Origin: Saccoglossus kowalevskii
Lineage: Eukaryota; Hemichordata; Enteropneusta; Harrimaniidae
Assembly (NCBI RefSeq): GCF_000003605.2
Contig: NW_003124897.1
Location: forward strand, 4,163-33,344
Direction: 5' to 3'
DNA: 29,182 nt
The position numbers and the translations under genes were made by a program. Below, one piece after another: positions 20,736-29,182 of the stretch. The stretch's first letter is position 1. Each line of letters begins with the position of its first letter. The notes beneath the pieces are model-generated. The model saw nothing but the letters and a program-made list of their open reading frames with translations, searched no databases and had not been told where the DNA came from.

Positions 20736-21516
20736 CATCCTTTGATGAGCCATGTTTTGTAAAAAATATTAGCCTGTTGCCTAAAAAAATCACTGCTTTG
20801 AAAAGCTTTGAGTGACGCACCTTTACCAATTCCAAACAGACTAGATGTTGTGTCACATTCTAGTATATAACATGAATGAACAAAAGGTTGTCACACACAG
20901 CAGCACCTAGTGCACATTTAACTAAATTTATGTCCCATATTTTTAACTTGTTACGTGAAGTAGTTTGTTTGTGTTCAGATCTAAAATAGATCTTGTGGGC
21001 ATTAATATTTGCATGGTACAACAAATGAACCAGAAGATCTGTATCCCCCCCTACTAGGACAGTGTCCATATTCTCAGCTGATATTATTGCTATTAATAAA
21101 TCAGCATCACCTTTTGCATGATGTACGTCACATCCAGCTAATTGCAGTTTTTCACCTAGCATGTTGATAAATCTTTGCTTGTTTTATTTATTAGCAAGAA
21201 ATAATTCCTTCTTGACAGTAAGAATCATGCTCTCTGTAAATTTAACTACAGTACCAGACCAGCCCCCAGTTTGTCTTTGATGAGTAGTGTCTTTTGTGGT
21301 AGGACCATCCTCATAACCATCAAAGACAATAATTGCCTTCCCATATTTATGCTTTGTATATCTCACATATACATCACATATTTGAGTATAAGACATACAA
21401 CACTTCCAAGGAACGCGTTGCAGTAATGAACCACCATAAAGAAAAAATTGTACTGGTCCACCAACTTCAGAACTTTCTAAATCGCTAAGCTGTTTACAGA
21501 TAGCATCTACCAACAC
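20736..21516 (-). pseudogene. Nuclease-like element: PIN/FEN-like region
   Basis: Reads FFLYGGSLLQRVPWK, KAIIVFDGYEDGP, KGDADLLIAI, VGGDTDLLVHLLYH and, after a frameshift at about 20865, ECDTTSSLFGIGKG. Spaced Asp residues in FDG, GDADLL, GGDTDLL and CDTT match the metal-binding acidic set of PIN/XPG-FEN nucleases (inference from motif order). Two further breaks interrupt it: the stop ending the frame at 21184 and the shift at 20865. Homologous sequence goes on past 20736 through LPPTSAAAKYHSLRVYY and WGWSVHN to the LTR insertion point at 20420. Confidence 0.75.
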
Positions 21517-21537
21517 TGGTTTGTTAGACCCGATGAT

Positions 21538-21880
21538 TCAAAGGTGGACTAGTGCACAACTCATACTTGAAGAGAGATGATCCATAGTTCCTTCTGCGAC
21601 AGTAATTAATCTTTGAACCAAAAGGTGGGAATCTATATTAACTCTGTCTCCATCTAATTTGATCATTTGCTTTGCATCCAAGGTTACAACCTGGACCTTC
21701 TTTTTTGAAGACATACTCTTGGACATGTTTATTTGTCATTTGTTCTAGGATCTTTTGACCTAATTGACATGATATATCCACATTTACATGCTTATCTGCA
21801 GTAACACCAGTGGAAATACTGCGAAGTGCATCAACTGAACTGAAGGGATTTCTTGAAGTTGAGAATAATTTTAGTGTCAC
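21538..21880 (-). pseudogene. Nuclease-like element: linker before nuclease region
   Basis: Two overlapping frame pieces: STSRNPF, RSISTGVTADKHVNVD, then QMIKLDGDRVNIDSHLLVQR. The TGVTAD motif is conserved in the family. One frameshift near 21700. Confidence 0.65.
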
Positions 21881-21943
21881 GAATGTCTCTTTCTATTCTG
21901 ACCGATTGTGTCTCTTTGTGCTGTTACTACTTGCATTGCATTG

Positions 21944-22756
21944 TTAATGTCTGCTATATATGGCATTGACAACAACCATACAAGCCTTTGCGCTTTTGAT
22001 AAACCCCTGCCACGTGTCAATCTTGATACTACGCATAATAATCTGCTCTATTACTATATCAGATGACAGTCCAGCCCAGAAACGATCAGTACGCCGTATC
22101 ACATGATGACTATTCTTGAATGCAGCAAAAACAGATGAATGCTCATTTTCTAGGTTATTCATCTGCTGAATGTATATTCTTCCACATTTAGTGTATAAAT
22201 TGTGCCCGACAGCTGCCATATATGGTAACATTGATGTGATACTTTGTAGATGAAGTGTCCAATTACCAATACGCTCTGCCTTAATAAATTTGCACAAAAT
22301 ATCTAACATATCCATATATTGAAACCATAGACATGCAGTACGAGATTGTCTCAAAGATGATTTTTCTTTTTCAATTTTATCAACAAGATGTTTGAGAATA
22401 TCTGAGGAACAACATTCCTCTGAAACTTCCTTCTTTATCACTTTATCAAAGAGTATTTGCAGTTTTGAAACATTATCTATTGGATGTATTCCTGTTTGTG
22501 TACAAGTTCTTTCAATGCTGTCACTTGTCTGTCCATTATGGTAATTATGTTCTTGTATGTCAACAAAGGCATCAGTACAACCTGTAACTTCTCTCCCTCC
22601 ATCTTTCTCGCCATCAGCATGAGAAGGTAGTGGTAAGTTGTATGCTTCTGACATTAACAGTGCATATAATGCAGACAGAACCAGAAAACGACCACGAACT
22701 GTACGCAAAACTGCTTTTCCACTGATCATATGGCTTACAGAATTATCTGCGTACAC
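21944..22756 (-). pseudogene. Nuclease-like element: helical region
   Basis: 270 codons. Starts within the family motif SHMISGKAVLRTVRGRFLV, has a low-conservation acidic stretch, then ACLWFQYMDMLDILCKFIKA, LHLQSITSMLPYMAAVGHNL and HHVIRRTDRFWAGLSSDIVI. Near the end the frame slips; the correct continuation (KAQRLVWLLSMPYIADI) is in a neighbouring frame. Confidence 0.75.
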
Positions 22757-22932
22757 TAACTCCTAAACTTCTACAAGGCTAGATTAGGTGGCTAATACAG
22801 CCAAGAAAGCTCATCTCAGTGTGAAATGGCCCAAGTCTCAATACCAATCTTCGGATATCACTTTTGGTTGGCTTTCCATCAGAGTGGTTGGTCAAAAGTC
22901 AGAACAGGCGTTATATCATACTTCTTTGCATG

Positions 22933-23163
22933 TCATGCCACAAAGCACAATGTTGAGTAAACACATGATACATCACTTGGGTTTATGTCTATCATCGGTA
23001 GAAAAACAACAGACTTCCCAGGGTGATTGCTTTGGTGGATCATTTGCATAATACCTGACCAGCCTGGCCTCTCAGGCTTAAATAACCAGGATGCTTTCCA
23101 CAAAACATCAACCTCGACTGTTAGATCTGTCATTTCCGGGCAGGACAACTCACTGTAAACCAA
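22933..23163 (-). pseudogene. Nuclease-like element: conserved central region, part 2
   Basis: Reads DVLWKASWLF, RPGWSGIMQMIH and then VVFLPMIDINPSDVSCVYST. After a further shift, pieces of a Gly-Pro-Phe-His-Thr-Glu-Met-Ser-Phe motif and a CISHL segment appear down to 22790. The FLPMIDxNPSDxxCxYST string is the second hallmark of the family. Confidence 0.75.
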
Positions 23164-23187
23164 GGGCCCTGTAAAACTGTCATTTGG

Positions 23188-23745
23188 TTATTTATAAAAA
23201 TGAATATTGATGTGTCCAACAGCTGCTATTTCCTCTGAAGTAACACTTTGGTTTCTTGGGACACGAAATACTATAGTTGCACTACATGGAGTAATTGCTG
23301 CAAGTATTCCCATTCCATGGAATGTGTTCCTCCCATCAATGGTTCTTATGTTGTGATCAACATTATCTGCTACATATTGTCCAAACTGTCCTGGAACAAA
23401 ATCAGGAATACTTACACCCTTAACAAGTGCTGCACTGCGTTCATAATTTTGAACTTCTGCATATGAAGAACACAACTCATGCTGATGCAAAGGGTCAATC
23501 AAGAATCTAGAGCCAAAATGATTGTGCATTTGCACTGCAAGTCCTATCTGCAATGGAGGAATTATAGCTCTAGGTCTTGCAGCCTGCATAATTGCATGTC
23601 CAATAGACGCAATCTTTAAGTTCTTGTTCTTGCCACTAAATATGGTATCTAACAGCAACTTGAGGGATGTAGGTAAAAATGTTAGACCTGTTTCAATGGA
23701 TGACATTTCATTGCATACCTGGATACACATCATTTCTGGTGACAT
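23188..23745 (-). pseudogene. Nuclease-like element: conserved central region, part 1
   Basis: The longest well-conserved piece, 185 codons. Landmarks: NLKIASIGHAIMQAARPR, PPLQIGLAVQMHNHFGSRF, YVADNVDHNIRTIDGRNTFH and GMGILAAITP. The ADNVDHN...DG..TFHGMG string is the family hallmark and carries invariant Asp/His residues that could bind metal. The frame breaks at HINIHFYK and resumes in another. Confidence 0.8.
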
Positions 23746-24050
23746 AGGCTTTTATGTCATTTCTCACAATCTTTGCCGCAGCAGTAACAAATCTCAATTT
23801 TTCTATATCTGGATCTTCTTTTTTAGGAGTGTGAGAATGTGTGAGGCTGTTTGTCGTAATATCACGATATCCGCTTGGCCATCCAGTTCAGCAAAAATAA
23901 CATCTTCTCCAAAGTATTCTTGTATTTTCTTCTTTATGTAGATTGGGAATCTTGTATAGTGAGTTGTGACCTTTCAACATCTTCTGGTCTATCAAATTTA
24001 ATCTTCTTAGATGACTCTCTACCAAATTTAATCTTCTTAGATGGCTCACT
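23722..24050 (-). pseudogene. Nuclease-like element: linker/winged segment with 30-bp duplication
   Basis: Two frame pieces: KKKIQEYFGEDVIFAELDG followed by ILRQTASHIL (23954-23803), and KEDPDIEKLRF then AAKIVRNDIKAYV (about 23823-23722). Upstream, a 30-bp segment (CAAATTTAATCTTCTTAGAT on plus) is duplicated at 23993 and 24023. The KxxIQEYFG...LDG pattern suggests a small winged-helix-like domain (inference). Confidence 0.55.
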
Positions 24051-24059
24051 ATCCGAACA

Positions 24060-24262
24060 GACAACATAGCAGCGTAGAATTCTGTTCTAAAATTAACATT
24101 GCATTGATTATGATACAGGGCATCAGCAGCATGAAGATCAATTATACTAAGAAGTCTTGCCCATTCATCATTTCTCTCTCTGCATACCTTCTCTACAGAA
24201 TCACTGAAAGCAACTGTTCTAACCTGAATAAGCTCATACTTTTTTTCCTCTCTACATATCTA
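24060..24262 (-). pseudogene. Nuclease-like element: Cys/His module 2
   Basis: In a different frame from module 1, reads YELIQVRTVAFSDS, then VCRERNDEWARLL, then DLHAADALYHNQCNVNFRT. The family signature is conserved Trp, DLHAADA and YHxQC, with His and Cys plausible metal ligands. The short lead CDCR at the end of the preceding frame may be its first Cys pair. Confidence 0.65.
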
Positions 24263-24563
24263 TCTGAGTGGCCGCAGAAAAAGCAATCACTTCTAAAGCT
24301 GAATTGTTTATCCTGCAATCGCAAAGTGGGTTGTTGAATTTCGTTATCAGTGGTCCAAGGCCCCTTTTTTGGGCAGCTACTATATTGTATGGCCATGTAT
24401 AGATCTTACGACATAATTTGTGCACAGATTGGCCTGCCTCCACAAAAATGTCATCTCCACGTTCTGAACTTGCTCGATTAATGCCATCTGCTCCCTTTGC
24501 ACCTAATGTCCCAATGTCACTTTCTCCTGAAACTGGCTTGCTACAAATTGCACAGGTGTCCAT
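24252..24563 (-). pseudogene. Nuclease-like element: N-terminal Cys/His module 1
   Basis: Starts at an ATG with MDTCAIC (CxxC pair), then GAKGADGINRASSERGD, then a VHKLCRKIY motif (His-x2-Cys). This C-x2-C ... H-x2-C arrangement looks like a zinc-binding fold. The frame ends at a TAG after about 100 residues, beyond which the family sequence continues in another frame. Confidence 0.7.
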
Positions 24564-25013
24564 TATTGTCCTTAAATCAGTAATTGCAATCCTGAAATAT
24601 TGGGAAAGTAATATTGAATTAAAATATATAATATAAAATTTCTGCTAATATTTCATCTACCAGCATAATTTGATTATAGGTATAAGTATTTTTCAACAAT
24701 TAAACACAATTATCTTTGTAATGAGGGGTGCCAAAACTAAAAGCATTCAAATAAACTAAAAACAAAATACCTTAGCATGTGATAATAAATCCTGACTAAA
24801 GAATATACCTACTTTTAACTAAATAAACTGCAGGTCTTAGTCAATAAATATTAGATTTTATCTACTGTTCGTTGAATAAACCTGAAAGCAGTTTTTACTT
24901 CTCAATACTGCCTATTTTCAATATCAAACGAGAAGCAAGTCATTAGAAAGTTTTTAAAATGCATACATCAAAAGACCGAGAAGTTCGTTTTGACTGGCCA
25001 TGAGGTCGATACT
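24564..25013. other. Upstream flank of the pseudogene, nothing recognised
   Basis: AT-rich. No TATA box or terminal repeat that I can pair with the downstream flank. Confidence 0.4.
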
Positions 25014-25108
25014 ATATGTCTATTTTTCTCCAAGGGGCAGACAGTCACCTACAGCAGTCTAATGGGCCGTTTTGTGGGTGACTGTCTGTACCGAGGGAAT
25101 AGACATAT
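25014..25108. repeat. ~95-bp palindrome (two-step inverted repeat)
   Basis: ATATGTCTATT (25014-25024) pairs perfectly with AATAGACATAT (25098-25108), and CAGACAGTCACC (25038-25049) pairs perfectly with GGTGACTGTCTG (25077-25088). The two stems are separated by 13 and 9 unpaired bases, and the loop is 27 bp. It could be a foldback MITE or a cruciform. It lies about 450 bp upstream of the nuclease-like pseudogene start. Confidence 0.85.
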
Positions 25109-26825
25109 GGTGTTGCCCGAATAATGGTCACTCAGTAAGTGTTTTTATTACATACCGCCGTCTGCTTTGCTCACATGGCTTGTATTCGCCGCCACTCATG
25201 CGCATCATCACGTCATATGTGAGAGGTGTTCAGCAGAATTGAAAATGTTCCCTGGAGTGAAGTCATTATCAAGCAATAGTTCGTCTAATCGCTATATTAT
25301 CAAATAACACTTGCCAGCGTATGAGCCAATCACTGCACATAATCTGAACATGGTATTGTCACAAAGCTAAAATATATTCCAAATCATCTGTGGGTTCCTG
25401 TTAACACACAAATGATACTATCCATACTTATTTCAATTTGACTTACTAAATTAGAATTATATTACACTTATTTGGAGATGTTTCAAACATTCTTGAAATG
25501 TTATTACTTGGCAAGCTGTGACTTTATTACCAAAGCTGTGACCTGTATTCGCACTCCCTAGGAAAGTGTCAACGGCTCTTTTTGTGAGGAAGTGTCTGAC
25601 ATAAGAAAAGTTTGTTGAAATTGCAAATGTCACAGCTAAAGTCCATTTGAGAAACATTTAACTTAATTTTAATGTGAAGCCATAAGAATCATGTTTAGAT
25701 ACACAGCTTTGACAGTATAATGTGCTTATTTTATGAAGTATCTATCAACTACTTTGATTTATAAAACTTAATCTCTAAAACTATTTTTTCAATGAAATTA
25801 GAGGTCAAATTTAGACATGATCCACTCTTGGAATTTTATGGGACTTTCAGTATGTTATACAGCATGAAAAATGCTATACAACGCACTTGGTCTCATTTTT
25901 ATTGCAATTTGTTGTAGGTCACGTCACATATATTGGCGGGACTATAAATCAGTTTATAGGTTTCTGGTTATATACCGGTAGTAATCATTCTAAGGCAGAA
26001 GAAATTGTGTGTTTTTATGCAATACAACATAATCAATTTCGGCTGGTGACGTCACGTGTGCTTGTAAACCATGTTTGTTTGTAATAAGCATAAACCACAA
26101 TTTGGTGAAAATATTTACCAATACAGTTTGTTTCATAAATTACTGATATTATGTAAATAAAGGAAAATAACCAACTTTTGGAGATAAACGTGCTATTATT
26201 TTACTGTGACTGACTATAGTCTCACAGTGAGTCGTCATTTACTGATCCTATAAATTACTGCTGACATCCCTTAAACACCTGCTATATTGTGTATTGCAAA
26301 TATGATATGGTAATAAATATCAAATCATGTGACATTATTAAACACAAATTAAATCGTTGGAACGTCACTATGTAACTAATGAGGGCGCTTTTACTGTATT
26401 CGTATCGCACTTATGAGCGATGCATTAATTGAATGTGTGCATTCATTTTCACCAAATATACAACAAAACATATGTCGTACCAATTTATATGAAAAGTTAG
26501 CAGAATGACGTAATGGTCACGTGACACAAATAAGTTATCCACATTGAAGTCTAGGTTCGTATATAATTGAGTCATTTATATGTTTATTAGTATTTAGATA
26601 GGGTATTAGTTTTGTTTTACCGCCGGTCTTCAAAACACCGGGTAAGGCACGATACAACACTCGACACTCTCATGAGTCCATGAAGCATGTATGCAAACGC
26701 CCTCTATGTGGAGAGTCGGGATTGGAGTCAATTTGTGACGTGTATTTGTTTGACGACGACGATGAACTTTGCCCCCCGATCCACTTCATTTGCGATCATC
26801 CAGCGTGCAATTTTCGTCCCTAAGG
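25109..26825. other. Intergenic; CpG-richer patch then AT-rich
   Basis: A GC/CpG-richer patch with a CRE-like ACGTCA lies at about 25150-25230. A 66-codon minus-strand ATG frame (25657-25457) with a hydrophobic start has no recognisable domain. A short stem-loop TTACCGCCGGT...ACACCGGGTAA lies at 26617-26645, 180 bp upstream of the candidate first exon. Confidence 0.4.
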
Positions 26826-26949
26826 ATGGCGTCATCACTGGTTATGAAAGGATATATGCACGATATTGTCATGGATAACGGTGACTGCAGAGTGACAGTG
26901 AAACTTGACAATGGTTTACCGTACGATGCGTACGATTTTAACTGGAGAG
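26826..26949 (+). CDS. Candidate first coding exon of an unrecognised gene
   Basis: The ATG is in a strong context (AAGGATGGC). The frame of 41 codons plus one base ends at a consensus donor GAGAG|GTGAGT at 26950. It encodes a short start MASSLVMKGY and then MDNGDCRVTVKLDNGLPYD with an acidic/aromatic YDFNW end. An overlapping ATG frame (26762-26878) competes but ends in a stop before the donor. No downstream partner exon could be identified in the remaining 2.2 kb, so the rest may lie beyond the window or in short exons I cannot resolve. The protein is not recognised. Confidence 0.4.
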
Positions 26950-27985
26950 GTGAGTGTTTATAAACCTATATAATGACCTTGTCGTCACCCTAGAGAAGAG
27001 GGTATATGATGACACCAACCATATTTCATTGCACAACCCGACTAGGGCGTTTGCAAAAAACCTTATTAAGCCAAATACAGACGACCTACTAGAACGACCA
27101 GAAACAATCCACATCCCCACACAATACTTCTATTTAATACTACCTAGAACAACACAATGTGACCGCGTAACAAACGATTTGAGCAAAATCAAGGTCACAC
27201 GCAGTACTCCAAGTTCACCACAGGAGGGCGCAATACAGAATAGTTCCAGTTTGGCTGGTCCCCGCGTCATGGGCACCAAGCCTCGAGAGACGCGTAACAA
27301 CATTTGCATAAATTAATATTCATGAGCAATGAAAAACTCGTCTTTTCAGTAAAATTGTGTCTAAATGCTTTCTAAAAGTATACATGATAGTTCTAAATTG
27401 ACTGATTCTATCATTACGTGCTGAAAAAATAATCTAAAAACTGTTGTGAAAGTGTCTTTTGAGACACGTTTTTCATCAGAGTCCAGCAAACTAACCACAG
27501 GTTTATTCTTTACCCTGATCATAGCAACTTATGAAATTCATGGAGAATGCAGAGGCACGTTGATTTTTCACTCTAGTACTATTGCTCAAAATTGCGCATA
27601 ATGTTTTCATTCAACAACTTTAACAGTGACAAGTTACCTAATTAGTATTCATTTCGATAAATTACTGTGTGTGTGCATGCGCAGTATGAAATTTTGAATG
27701 CACTAAAATCGCGCATTGAACGCACTGCTGCAAGAAACTAGTAGCGTCAAACTGGTTGTCGGTTAAATTGTTTTGCAATAGAAGAATTTTTAGGGCCTGT
27801 ATATTCCTATGTAATGTTTCTAAGTTGTGTTGAGGATTCTTTTGTACATAAATCCCTGAAATGATTCCATCTATTCGTAACGTCCTTCAACGGTGGCCTA
27901 CAGACGACTGACTTCGAAACGTTCCATCCAAATCGGACGGTTCCCTTTCGTGCTACCCCCCCCCTACATAACTAGTAATGATTTC
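26950..27985. other. No gene recognised
   Basis: A 120-codon frame opens inside the donor above (26954-27316), but it lacks an ATG near its start, has no domain and contains repeat-like CACAGGAGGGCGC. A poly-C tract lies near 27957-27964. Confidence 0.4.
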
Positions 27986-27989
27986 AACA

Positions 27990-28100
27990 TCCTGATTGGT
28001 CCATCACGTTCTCATTCTTGACCTAAAGTCAGTGCTTACTCTCATGGTCGTTCTATATATAAAGCGGGGGGTTCCTTTTACGCCGCTTTTACTCTCAACA
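27990..28100 (+). promoter_or_regulatory. CCAAT/TATA promoter-like segment
   Basis: An inverted CCAAT (ATTGG) near 27995 precedes CTATATATAAAG at about 28053-28063 by some 60 bp, and a pyrimidine-rich initiator-like CTCAACAG follows about 30 bp later. The inverted repeat AAAGCGG...CCGCTTT straddles the likely start. Downstream, the first ATG (about 28169) opens a frame of only a dozen codons, and an AATAAA occurs near 28341, so a short transcript or an LTR-type promoter is possible. Confidence 0.35.
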
Positions 28101-28340
28101 GTTGCACGGATATACAACTGTTTCTTTTGTTATCACTTCCCACAAAAATAACGAAACAGGCTAGACCATGGAGATGCGAGTGTGCAGGGTTGACAGCAAA
28201 ATCTAGCCGATGCACTGTTTGCGATTTTCGACAACCGCTCGCCGTCGCTCACCAGATTTGACAGTGGTTTTCAAAAGCTGAGGATGCAAAGATTCTATAA
28301 AAAGTTAAATATTTTTGCGGAATTCTGTGGATCATATAAA

Positions 28341-28346
28341 TAAAGT
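28341..28346 (+). terminator. AATAAA downstream of the promoter-like segment
   Basis: A canonical hexamer about 260 bp past the presumed start. With the TATA segment it would delimit a transcript of roughly 270-280 nt. It is not linked to any coding frame. Confidence 0.25.
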
Positions 28347-28870
28347 GTTTCAAAAGCGAACTCGTCAGAGAGCTTAAATTATAGTCAATCTTCAACTACA
28401 AACGGGATTAAATGTCCAAGTGTCTAGTTTCCGGTGTGCAGTGTAAATGGTGACCTCTTGTTTTCAACAAAGGTCACTGCGCATGAGTAACGACCTCATT
28501 TATGGTCTGCGCAACTGACTTAAATATTTCATCGGAAAATTGTTTCTGTGTAATCTGAATATTACCGTCAGTACACTAGTTTAATTATATAAACAATCGA
28601 CAACTATAATCGAGTTCAAAGACCAGGAGCACAAAGGGATAAGGAGATTAACTTAAACAATTGAATTTAATAGGCTTATTCTCCGTCAGTGCTCCTTCTT
28701 TTTTATCCCATGGCTAGACCCACCTCAAGTATGGTGTGTAACAGGTGGAATAAATGGACGTGGCATTATTTCAGCATTACGGACATGATTACGTATGGAA
28801 CGGAACTTGGATGTTTTTCAAATTACGACACACGTGCCTAATGTGAGATAATATGGCGATTACTAGTTAC

Positions 28871-29038
28871 CTTCCATTTTCTACCATCAGTCCCATGCAA
28901 CAGTGACCGCAGGATGGCGCGACCTTTGTTATGCAGGATGGTTACCTGCGTCCCACTGACGCCGCAGGTCGGCGTCCTCTCTAAACCGTCTGTTATGGAA
29001 AGCCGTACGGGACCCTGCTGCGTCAATATAAATTGCAT
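28871..29038 (-). CDS. Candidate coding exon, protein not recognised
   Basis: On the minus strand, ACCATGC opens a 56-codon frame that ends at AAG|GTAACT (28870), phase 0. An earlier possible donor is ACGCAG|GTAACC. The segment is clearly GC-richer and more CpG-rich than its flanks. The product includes ILTQQGPVRLSITDGLERTP and ILHNKGRAILRSLLHGTDGR, with no domain I recognise. The plus strand is also open here (28914-29117), so the strand is not certain. It could be a MITE remnant rather than an exon. Confidence 0.3.
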
Positions 29039-29182
29039 GGTAAAACATATAGCTTCAAAATTATGCTGCTTCTTCAACAAAAGCGCGATTTCCGATGTCT
29101 ACGTTTACCAATTGTAGTAGTAGCAATCAGCACAAAACTTATTCACAGTCGTCGCTAATTAATTAGTAGTTGTCGCAAAGCG

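Larger units (their letters stand above)
19788..24563 (-). pseudogene. Decayed copy of a multi-copy Cys-module / PIN-FEN-like nuclease / CXC-tail gene
   Basis: About 4.3 kb of former coding sequence, excluding an inserted LTR, is readable in order on the minus strand across all three frames. The order is N-terminal Cys/His modules (24563-24060), a winged-helix-like or linker segment (23954-23720), a highly conserved central region (23745-22933), a helical region (22756-21944), a linker (21880-21538), a PIN/FEN-like region with Asp-rich motifs (21516-20736), and a Cys-rich CXC tail ending at TAA 19790-19788, overlapped by AATAAA. I count at least eight frameshifts or stops. I recognise the order and motifs from unnamed predicted proteins present in many copies in cnidarian, mollusc and other animal genomes. 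It is intronless, which suits a mobile or retroposed origin. No terminal repeats were identified. Function is unknown. Confidence 0.8.

Noticed and set aside
22788-23941. Plus-strand frames of 72-139 codons
   Set aside because: They are antisense shadows of the minus-strand nuclease-like pseudogene.
26954-27316. 120-codon plus-strand frame
   Set aside because: It begins inside a splice donor without an ATG, has repeat-like sequence and no recognisable domain.
1-29182. CRISPR array, tRNA, rRNA or bacterial operon
   Set aside because: No spaced short direct repeats of CRISPR type, no tRNA B-box sequence noticed by eye, and spliced genes show a eukaryotic source.

Overview
The window looks like nuclear DNA of an animal. 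It is AT-rich, its genes are split by GT-AG introns with poly-pyrimidine acceptors, and it is crowded with decayed transposons, TTAA-flanked miniature elements and tandem arrays. The repeat mix (arrays built on ATGGCNGCC motifs, GGAC/GTGC microsatellites, a multi-copy nuclease-like element) suggests a marine invertebrate (lophotrochozoan, hemichordate, echinoderm or lancelet grade). The species cannot be fixed from the sequence.

One intact host gene dominates. It is a minus-strand, four-exon rhodopsin-class neuropeptide-type GPCR from 16958 down to 4394. All three introns are phase 0 and the exons join in frame to a predicted 417-residue protein with every core class A landmark, except that DRY is NRY. 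Its introns (6396, 90 and 4825 bp) hold most of the repeats: a 304-bp tandem array (about 12.75-13.9 kb), a ~300-bp array (4.86-6.11 kb), TTAA-flanked MITEs and a hairpin at 8.7 kb.

Upstream of the receptor (17.8-18.9 kb) is a nested set of inverted-repeat elements. From 24563 down to 19788 on the minus strand is a long decayed reading frame that I recognise as a multi-copy, unnamed animal gene family: N-terminal Cys/His modules, a conserved central region, a PIN/FEN-like nuclease region and a C-terminal Cys-rich CXC tail. It has many frameshifts and stops and is split by a 480-bp solo LTR with a perfect 5-bp target duplication. It is the best candidate here for an undescribed mobile or host-domesticated system.

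The right end (25.0-29.2 kb) holds a ~95-bp palindrome, a candidate first coding exon on the plus strand (26826-26949), a CCAAT/TATA promoter-like segment near 28.05 kb and a candidate minus-strand exon (28871-29038). The left end holds a LINE-type SGNH-hydrolase fragment (142-606), a 144-bp tandem array and a 269-bp TTAA MITE. I saw no tRNA, rRNA or CRISPR.
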